Assembly: GCF_014873915.1 (NCBI RefSeq)
Contig: NZ_JADBEJ010000004.1
Span: 310,001-374,000 of the forward strand
Length of the DNA: 64,000 nt
Direction: 5' to 3'
From: Amycolatopsis roodepoortensis
Lineage (GTDB): Bacteria > Actinomycetota > Actinomycetes > Mycobacteriales > Pseudonocardiaceae
In this document: positions 58,293 to 64,000 of the stretch, piece after piece
How positions within the stretch are numbered: the stretch's first letter is position 1
Layout of the letters: every line of letters begins with the position of its first letter
Program-made: the position numbers and the translations under genes
Notes under the pieces: model-generated
The model's input: only the letters and a program-made list of their open reading frames with translations
Told to the model about the DNA's origin: nothing
The model's database searches: none

Positions 58293-60244
58293 ACCTTTAG
58301 AACGTCGTCGATCGGCTTGCCGGCGATATGCGTGATGCCTTTGGCCGTGAACATGGTGTGGATCTCGTCTCGCTGCTTCTTGCTCTCGCAGAGGATTCTC
58401 GACGGTCCTTCAGCGCCCAGCAGATCGATTCCATCACCGAACATGACCTCGTTGGCGGGGCTGGAGAAGCCGGCGATCTTGAAGGGATCTCGCGTGGACG
58501 ACGCGTACTTGCCAGCCTTCGAGGGATTGACGACCCCATAGGTATCCGCGTTCGCGCCGTAGTAGTCCGCGCGGTGCATCAGCCGCTCGGGTTGGTCCCA
58601 CACCAGCTTCGGGCCATCATGCGACGGTGGCGTGCCCAGCACGCGCAGGAAGACGGAACTCGCTCCCCCGGTGAACTTGTCCTGGTCTTCGCTCATGCCG
58701 ACGCCACGGCTCACCCCCATCAACGTCCGGCGCTCGGTGGAGGCGAGCACACCATTCGCCAGCATCGCTTTCAGTCCCGACGCCGACGTGGCGTGGACAA
58801 GAGCCTTGCCCTTGAACGCGGCCGTCAGCTTCGGCATCGAGTTGCCGACATCGAATCGGTTCCACGTCAGCCAGCCGCCGGACCGCCGGGGAGCCGGGTC
58901 GTAGCCTGCGGTGGCGGCGAGTGCATCGCCGGTCTGGTGCCCAGTCACCTTCGCTACGGCTTCGCGCAGCACCTTCACCCTCGTCGGTAGCGCCTGCGTG
59001 TGTGCGTCCAGCTGGATGTCTTTGGCAAACCGCGCGAGCTGAGCGTCGTCCAGGCCGACGGCGAGGTGAGCACGCTCATGGAAGAGCTCTTGGCGCGTCA
59101 TCTCCTCGAGCTGATCACCGGTTGCGATGGCTGCCTGCACCTCGGTCTTGCCTGCCAGGTTCTGTGCCTTGACGTTCGCGGCGAGGTAGCCGTATTCGCC
59201 TTCGGCCTGGGTCATGGGGCGGTTGGCCAGGTTGAGCTGCCCGAGCCGTTTGACCACGTCCGGCCCGTGCCCCTCACCTGCGGGCGCGATGACCTCGAGC
59301 CTGCCGCGCAAGGAGAACTCCGTCGTCTTCGGCGAGTTGACGCTGTAAGGCCGGTAGACGGCCTGGAATCCATCGCCGAGGTTGATCACGTACTCCTTGC
59401 CGGCGACCTTCTCCCACCGCGCCATCCCGTTCCAGCTGGCCTGGCCGGTCTCGGAATCCAGGGTCGGCTTGATCCGAGTCGCGTCGCGCAGGAGACCGGC
59501 GACTCGGTGATCGCCATGGTCGCTCGCAAGCACGGGCATCGTCACGGTGACCGTCGCGACGCCTTCGTGCAGGTACGGGTTAACGTGCCCGACGTTCTTC
59601 GCAGCGGCGGCCGCTGCCTCGACGTTGGCCAGCTTCGCCGCGTAGTGCGCGAGCATCGCGGAGTCCGCCGGTCCCGGACTGTCACCGATATCCGTTGCCG
59701 CGGCAGCCATCGCCGCCTTCGCGTCAATGATCTTCTGTTCCGTTGTCGACGGGAGATTCCCGACGGAGAGATCTCCCGCTTTGATGTGGTGGTTCACGCT
59801 CTTCGCGGCCGCGATGATCTTGTCGGCGAGCTCGTGCTGCTCGTCGACCGGCAGCCGGCCATGGACGACCTGCTCGACTTGGACAGGCGCCGTCTCCTTG
59901 GTGACGTTGATGGCGTCAAGCAGTTTCTCTTCTGCCTCCTCGCTCACGAGTGCGTGCAGAACGGTGCGAGGACCTTCGGCGCTGGCATAGCTCACCAGGG
60001 TGGCACTCGATGCGTGCAGATCGGTCCCGCCCACCAGAATCGGCTCACCAAAGGGCTTACCGACGTCCGGCGTATCTGGGGTAGGCGTCAGCGGTTGAGC
60101 GCCCGGTTCCGTGGAGCTGTCCGCTTCGGCCGGCGCATACGCATCAGCGGCAACCTCCTCCTCAGGAGGTTCCGGCTCTGCTGCTGCCGGGGTCGAAGGC
60201 GTGATCGCGTAGCTCGTGTGAGCCGTCTTGGAATTGGTGCCCAT
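58289..60244 (-). CDS. Large protein with ADP-ribosyltransferase-like C-terminus
   Basis: 651 residues. It begins with M-G-T-N-S-K-T and a Pro/Glu-rich linker (to about 60), then long Ala-rich helices (120-235), a beta-rich part (280-360), an H-E-R-A-H-L segment and a C-terminal domain from about 480 reading A-L-V-H-A-T-S-A-S-G-L then G-V-L-A-S-T and G-G-A-S-S-V-F-L-R. The H-x-T...L...G-x-L pattern resembles ADP-ribosyltransferase folds (DarT- and MuF-associated ARTs). The assignment is tentative. It is coupled at both ends (ATGA) to neighbours. Confidence 0.6.
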   Translation of the reverse strand: MGTNSKTAHTSYAITPSTPAAAEPEPPEEEVAADAYAPAEADSSTEPGAQPLTPTPDTPDVGKPFGEPILVGGTDLHASSATLVSYASAEGPRTVLHALVSEEAEEKLLDAINVTKETAPVQVEQVVHGRLPVDEQHELADKIIAAAKSVNHHIKAGDLSVGNLPSTTEQKIIDAKAAMAAAATDIGDSPGPADSAMLAHYAAKLANVEAAAAAAKNVGHVNPYLHEGVATVTVTMPVLASDHGDHRVAGLLRDATRIKPTLDSETGQASWNGMARWEKVAGKEYVINLGDGFQAVYRPYSVNSPKTTEFSLRGRLEVIAPAGEGHGPDVVKRLGQLNLANRPMTQAEGEYGYLAANVKAQNLAGKTEVQAAIATGDQLEEMTRQELFHERAHLAVGLDDAQLARFAKDIQLDAHTQALPTRVKVLREAVAKVTGHQTGDALAATAGYDPAPRRSGGWLTWNRFDVGNSMPKLTAAFKGKALVHATSASGLKAMLANGVLASTERRTLMGVSRGVGMSEDQDKFTGGASSVFLRVLGTPPSHDGPKLVWDQPERLMHRADYYGANADTYGVVNPSKAGKYASSTRDPFKIAGFSSPANEVMFGDGIDLLGAEGPSRILCESKKQRDEIHTMFTAKGITHIAGKPIDDVLKV

Positions 60245-62661
60245 CAGGTCTTCCCCGCGTGATGAAGTGCCGCGGCGTTCTCCAGCTTGAGCTCACCGAG
60301 GAAGAACTCTGCGAAGTCCTTGCGCAGGTTCTTCTTGCGCTCGACCGCGTAGTCGAGGAAGGCCTCAGCGACCTGTTTCGTGGTCACCGACGTTTCGGCG
60401 ATGCCATGCTGCTTGGCCGCCCTCGCGCGCATCGCCGGAGCCCACTTCATCTGCTTCTGTGCGGCGCCGGCGTAGGCCGCCGACCGCAGCAATCCGCGCC
60501 ACTCCGCGTCTGGAACCGATTCGAGGTGCTTGATCATCGAGTGGGCGGCCGCGGGGTTGACCCGGACTCCTTTGGCGAGTTTGCCCGCCTTCAAGGCGTC
60601 GTACGCCTGGTGGTAGACGGCCGTCGTGTTGTTCGGCCGGAACGACATCGACAGCTTGTCCTGGCCGTAGAACTTGAACGACTGCCCGTGATCGATCGGG
60701 ACGAGACCGCCCTCCCCGGTCCGGAGGACGTTGCCGGTGTGCGGATCGTGGTTTCCCAGAGCCCAACTTGCGACGTGCAGGCGGACGATGTCGTCGACGT
60801 CGGTCTGTGACCAGGTGGAGGGGTTGCCGGACATCTCGGTCGCACCGACGAGCATCGGCTGCACGGAGGCCGGCTTTCCGTTGATCTTGGTGGCGAATAC
60901 GGGGACCACAGGCAGGCCTGCACGGTGAAGTGCTCGCGAGGTAGCGGCCTCAGCTGCGATGACCGCGCCGCCTCGTGGAGTCGCTTCTCCTTTCGCGAGC
61001 CAGGTTTTGCCGTCTGGCCCGGTGTGCAGCGTCTTCGGATGTGTGCCGCCGAGATGTGCGGGTTTGCCGGCACCGAAGTCCCAAGCCGCGACAACAGACG
61101 GATCGACCGATTTCGGCAAGGCCGCGAGAGCGGCTTTGGTCTGCTTCAGCGCTGAGAGCATCTCGGCGTGCTGGCGGCCAAACGCACTCCTCGGTACTGC
61201 CAAGATCGGAGCCTTCGCGGCCTTGGGGGGCAATGACTTCGTGCTGTTCTTGAGAGCCACCTTCTCTTGCAAGCTGTGCTTCAGCGACGCGACCGCCGCG
61301 GTGGATCCATAGGCCTGGTGGACCAGCATCGACTTGCAGAGAGACTTCGTCGCAACCGCGGCTTGATCGGTTGTGAGGAGGCCGGTGGACACGACGAAGG
61401 CCCGCAGGTCCTTCAGTTCCTGTTGGTCCGCCCACGGCGCGATCTCGGTGTGCGCGACTTGGAGGGTCACGTTGTGCGAGAGTGTCGGCTCGACCGGTTT
61501 CCAACCGCCCATGTCCATGTAGGCGACGCCCGCCTGGTGCGAGTGGTCAAGAAACTTGGTCATCGCCGCGATGCCGCCTGGTTCGGCGAGGCTGGGTAGG
61601 CCGCCGGGACCAAGTGCTTTTTGCAGCTCGGCGATGTTGGCTTCGAACGTCACTTTTGTTGCTGCGCGCTCGACGGCGAGGTGCTTGAGGTCGAGCCGTT
61701 CCTGCTTCTCGGTCGACGCACGCAGCAGCTTCAGAATCTGGTGGGCGTTGAGTACTTTGGCTTGGAAAGGCGCGATCTGGTCATGGTCCTTCGCAGCTTG
61801 TATCGCGGCGGAGAGTTCATGTGGACCGATGTCCGTGAACGCTTGGTCGACTTTATGCTTCGCTGCGGAACGTATCGTCTCCAAGTCGTCCAGCGCGGGG
61901 TTGTGGGCGGTCGCCAGCTTGTTTTCGGCGGCGATGAGAGTCGCGACGAGGTCGGGGTCAGCCCACGAGCCGTCGACTTTGGCTGTCTCGACGGCACCCG
62001 CAGCCGAGTTGATCGCTTCCTGCGCCGCCTGGACCTCGGCAGCGGTCGGCGTCCAGGACGTGAATCCCGGAGGCAGGCTATGGCTTGGCGTTGCGACCAG
62101 GCTCGCGTCGAGTTGCTGCCACTGCTCCAGGGTCTTGCCACCGACTGTTTCGCCGGAGTACAAAGCCACAAATCTGTTGATAGCGACGCTCTGGATCGTC
62201 TGCTTCATGATCGCGTCATCCGGATAGGACGGGTCGAGCCAGTGCACCAACGGGTTCCCCGTGGTCTCGGACAGTCCCACCAGCGCTGGGTGCTTGAATC
62301 CGTGCCCTACCGCGAGCTCCTTGAGCTCGTCCTGGGTCATTCCGTTCAGGAACAGCTCGCACTGAGTGTGCAGGGCATCCTCGAACTCAGTTGGGTCACC
62401 GCTGAGTTTCGCGATTTCCGCTTGCGCCTCGTGGACCGCCTCCACGAACATCGCGTACCGTTCTTCGATGTCGTCGGGCAGGTCGAGCGTCGTCGGCTCG
62501 AAGGGGTTCTCGGGGTCAACTCCGTTGAGGGCGAAGCCTTCGACGACCGACAAGGCGATCTCGACATCAGTCCACTTCGGACCGTCCTCGAGTGGCAGCC
62601 CCTCCGAAGCTGAAGGGCCGACAGTGTAGGCCGCGTGCTTGGTTTTGGAATTCGTTCCCAT
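60244..62661 (-). CDS. Large protein with kinase-like C-terminal domain
   Basis: 805 residues starting M-G-T-N-S-K-T, the same tag as the next protein. Long helical N-terminal half. A kinase-like domain begins near 550: W-L-A-K557-G-E-A with E571 as a possible Lys-Glu pair, then G-N-H-D639-P-H-T-G-N644 as catalytic loop and P-I-D657-H-G-Q-S-F as metal-binding Asp, a layout found in HipA, PI3K-like and related phage-encoded kinases. The substrate is unknown. Its stop overlaps the ART-like gene start. Confidence 0.65.
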   Translation of the reverse strand: MGTNSKTKHAAYTVGPSASEGLPLEDGPKWTDVEIALSVVEGFALNGVDPENPFEPTTLDLPDDIEERYAMFVEAVHEAQAEIAKLSGDPTEFEDALHTQCELFLNGMTQDELKELAVGHGFKHPALVGLSETTGNPLVHWLDPSYPDDAIMKQTIQSVAINRFVALYSGETVGGKTLEQWQQLDASLVATPSHSLPPGFTSWTPTAAEVQAAQEAINSAAGAVETAKVDGSWADPDLVATLIAAENKLATAHNPALDDLETIRSAAKHKVDQAFTDIGPHELSAAIQAAKDHDQIAPFQAKVLNAHQILKLLRASTEKQERLDLKHLAVERAATKVTFEANIAELQKALGPGGLPSLAEPGGIAAMTKFLDHSHQAGVAYMDMGGWKPVEPTLSHNVTLQVAHTEIAPWADQQELKDLRAFVVSTGLLTTDQAAVATKSLCKSMLVHQAYGSTAAVASLKHSLQEKVALKNSTKSLPPKAAKAPILAVPRSAFGRQHAEMLSALKQTKAALAALPKSVDPSVVAAWDFGAGKPAHLGGTHPKTLHTGPDGKTWLAKGEATPRGGAVIAAEAATSRALHRAGLPVVPVFATKINGKPASVQPMLVGATEMSGNPSTWSQTDVDDIVRLHVASWALGNHDPHTGNVLRTGEGGLVPIDHGQSFKFYGQDKLSMSFRPNNTTAVYHQAYDALKAGKLAKGVRVNPAAAHSMIKHLESVPDAEWRGLLRSAAYAGAAQKQMKWAPAMRARAAKQHGIAETSVTTKQVAEAFLDYAVERKKNLRKDFAEFFLGELKLENAAALHHAGKT

Positions 62662-62671
62662 GGAGAGTCGC

Positions 62672-62995
62672 TCAGCCGGCGCTACCGAGCAGGTCGTCGA
62701 GCTGGAACTGGACAGCGGCAGCGAGATCAGGCGCCGAGGGGATGAGGTCGACGCGTGCGGCGGGTGCGGTGAGCGAGTTCTCCCAGATCTCCATGTGAGC
62801 GGGGAGGTCACCCATCGGGGTCGAGGCGATGCGTTCGCGCCAGGTGAGGCAGCGTTGATACTCCCGCGGGACCCATTCGATGTGCCGGTCGATCCGACCG
62901 TCGTCTCCCTGATCGATACCGAGCACCGCGACGACGGTCGTGGCAGCCCCGTATTCGGATGACCAGCCGAGCAGAATCCAGAGTGTCCGCTGCAT
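62672..62995 (-). CDS. Unknown small protein
   Basis: 107 residues, alpha/beta, no recognised motif. The ATG overlaps the stop of the DUF4417-like gene by 4 bp, and it is followed 10 bp later by the kinase-like gene, so it is part of the coupled operon. Confidence 0.6.
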   Translation of the reverse strand: MQRTLWILLGWSSEYGAATTVVAVLGIDQGDDGRIDRHIEWVPREYQRCLTWRERIASTPMGDLPAHMEIWENSLTAPAARVDLIPSAPDLAAAVQFQLDDLLGSAG

Positions 62996-64000
62996 CAGTT
63001 GCCTCCTTCGGGCAAGAGCGAAGCCAGGTATCGCACGGAACTGGCGAAGGCGTCCGGGATGCGGGCGTGCAGGTCCTTGCGCCCTTCCGGGGTCATCACG
63101 GCACCGTGGAGCGCGTACTGCGCCGGGTTCTGGCTGACGAGAATCAGCCTGGTGTCGAACAGCTCGACGGCGGTGGCGATGCGGTCTTGGCGGGACAGGC
63201 CGGTGATGATGACCGGGAGGTCGTCCGGGATGTTCTCCGCGAGCCAGGTAAGGCCGGGCAATGCCCAGGTTTCCCAGTTCTTGTTCTCGCGCACGGTCTG
63301 GAGGTTGATCGCGATGGCGGGCGGTGCCGTGTCGGCGATCCACGCGGCGTACCGCTGGAGGTCCTCAAGCCGGAACCAGTAGAGGTTCGGGACGGCCGGC
63401 ATACCGGCCCGGACGAATTCCTCCGCGAGCAGCAACGACCTGCGCATGTTGATCAGGTGTTCGGCGCGTGGCCAGTTGCCGTAGATCGAGTAATTGGGGG
63501 CCAGGACGAGATCGAACTCGAGCGTCGCCAGCCGGTCGAGCAGCCGATCGCGGTGCCGTGCGGTCCAGAACGCCTCGACCAGCGGGTCCTCCCCGTACCC
63601 CGAGAGGAGGGTCAGCGTCGTGGGCGGGAGACCTAGCACTTCGGCGGCCGTCACTGCTTGATCCCACCGCGGATAGATGGCGTGCGTCTGCGGAGAGAAC
63701 ACGCGACGGAGACCGACGGCGTAGGCGGGCCAGCCCAACGCGGCATCGAGGTCGCCGGCACCGGATCCGTCGACCTGCGGGATGAAGGAGGGCAGGCCTT
63801 CGGGCAAGCGGCCGCGGAGGACGACGTCGTCGAATTCGAGGGTCTCCCCGACATCGGCCATCCACGCCTTGATGTCGGTTCGGGAACCGCATCGAACCGG
63901 GCAGCTCGAGCACGCGGTTCCCGCCTGCGCGGTCTCTGCGCGTGCACAGCCGCAGTAGCTGCAGTCCGAGTTGCACCCGGAACAGAGCGGCGCGATCACC
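62995..64000 (-). CDS. DUF4417-like protein (5' end at or beyond window edge)
   Basis: At least 334 residues. The N-terminal part is Cys-rich (C-S-G-C-N-S-D-C-S-Y-C-G-C and A-C-S-S-C-P-V-R-C), enough to hold an Fe-S cluster or zinc. The central part, N-Y-S-I-Y-G-N-W-P and N-M-R-R-S-L-L-L-A-E-E followed by V-P-N-L-Y-W-F-R, matches DUF4417, a family frequent in phages and mobile elements. GTG 63999 may be the start, or the gene may begin beyond the window. First visible gene of the coupled operon. Confidence 0.65.
   Translation of the reverse strand, partial: VIAPLCSGCNSDCSYCGCARAETAQAGTACSSCPVRCGSRTDIKAWMADVGETLEFDDVVLRGRLPEGLPSFIPQVDGSGAGDLDAALGWPAYAVGLRRVFSPQTHAIYPRWDQAVTAAEVLGLPPTTLTLLSGYGEDPLVEAFWTARHRDRLLDRLATLEFDLVLAPNYSIYGNWPRAEHLINMRRSLLLAEEFVRAGMPAVPNLYWFRLEDLQRYAAWIADTAPPAIAINLQTVRENKNWETWALPGLTWLAENIPDDLPVIITGLSRQDRIATAVELFDTRLILVSQNPAQYALHGAVMTPEGRKDLHARIPDAFASSVRYLASLLPEGGN

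Noticed and set aside
59000..60262. 420-codon plus-strand frame
   Set aside because: Antisense shadow of the ART-like gene, with no start context and an implausible composition.
60244..62661. Calling the 805-aa protein a HipA toxin
   Set aside because: Only the kinase loop motifs resemble HipA; length, N-terminal half and absence of a HipB-type partner argue against it.

Overview
The window is high-GC DNA with strong G/C third-position bias, GTG starts and many 4-bp stop/start overlaps. Its gene families are typical of mycelial actinobacteria: DUF5753 XRE regulators, LysM-BTAD regulators next to Tad pili, DUF6153-like proteins and Csp-type copper proteins. A member of the Pseudonocardiales (Amycolatopsis-like) is my best guess, inferred from gene content only. 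No rRNA, tRNA or CRISPR array was seen.

Region 1 (1-16.7 kb) is a metal-response and envelope-stress region. It carries a CopZ-like HMA protein, a SafE-type membrane protein fused to a cupredoxin domain, small His/Met-rich membrane proteins, DUF305, a CysK-like enzyme coupled to an MFS exporter, NlpC/P60, a BlaI-type repressor with an M56 membrane protease, DUF4396 and a Cys-rich four-helix copper store. Nine copies of a 17-bp palindrome, TACTA-N7-TAGTA, lie in its intergenic spaces. I read this as one regulon, plausibly that of the BlaI-type repressor encoded here. One copy sits on a promoter that drives only a roughly 105-nt RNA ending at a strong terminator.

Region 2 (12.5-27.5 kb, interleaved with region 1) is a CsoR copper regulon: csoR-copZ-secreted copper-binding protein-copA, a second csoR, a CDGSH/HMA pair, two MFS transporters, methyltransferases and a MerR regulator. 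About ten TACCCC-GGGGTA palindromes lie upstream of these genes, several exactly between -35 and -10 boxes.

Region 3 (27.5-38.9 kb) is a 14-gene minus-strand Tad/Flp-type pilus operon: a 55-aa protein, SAF/CpaB-like, lipoprotein, secreted protein, SAF, CpaE-like, CpaF/TadA, TadB, TadC, four pilin-like proteins and a LysM-BTAD protein. It lacks a prepilin peptidase; one is encoded at 56.7 kb.

Region 4 (39-47.7 kb) holds an HxlR regulator, an MFS-GGDEF fusion, a methyltransferase/XRE pair, small Cys-containing proteins and a DUF5753 regulator, followed by about 0.9 kb without convincing genes but with inverted repeats.

Region 5 (47.8-56.4 kb) looks like accessory or defence DNA. It has a translationally coupled pair, an IF2_N-STAND-type ATPase and a HEPN-motif protein, then a secreted NucA/NucB-type nuclease with a small cytosolic partner, and unknown genes.

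Region 6 (56.4-64 kb) is a minus-strand gene run, largely ATGA-coupled, entering from the right edge: a DUF4417-like protein, a small protein, an 805-aa protein with kinase-like motifs, a 651-aa protein with an ADP-ribosyltransferase-like C-terminus, further unknowns, the A24 prepilin peptidase and a small acidic protein. The two large proteins share the same N-terminal tag-like sequence.

The strongest candidates for undescribed systems are the ATPase-HEPN pair, the kinase/ART-like operon, and the TACTA-N7-TAGTA regulon with its small RNA.
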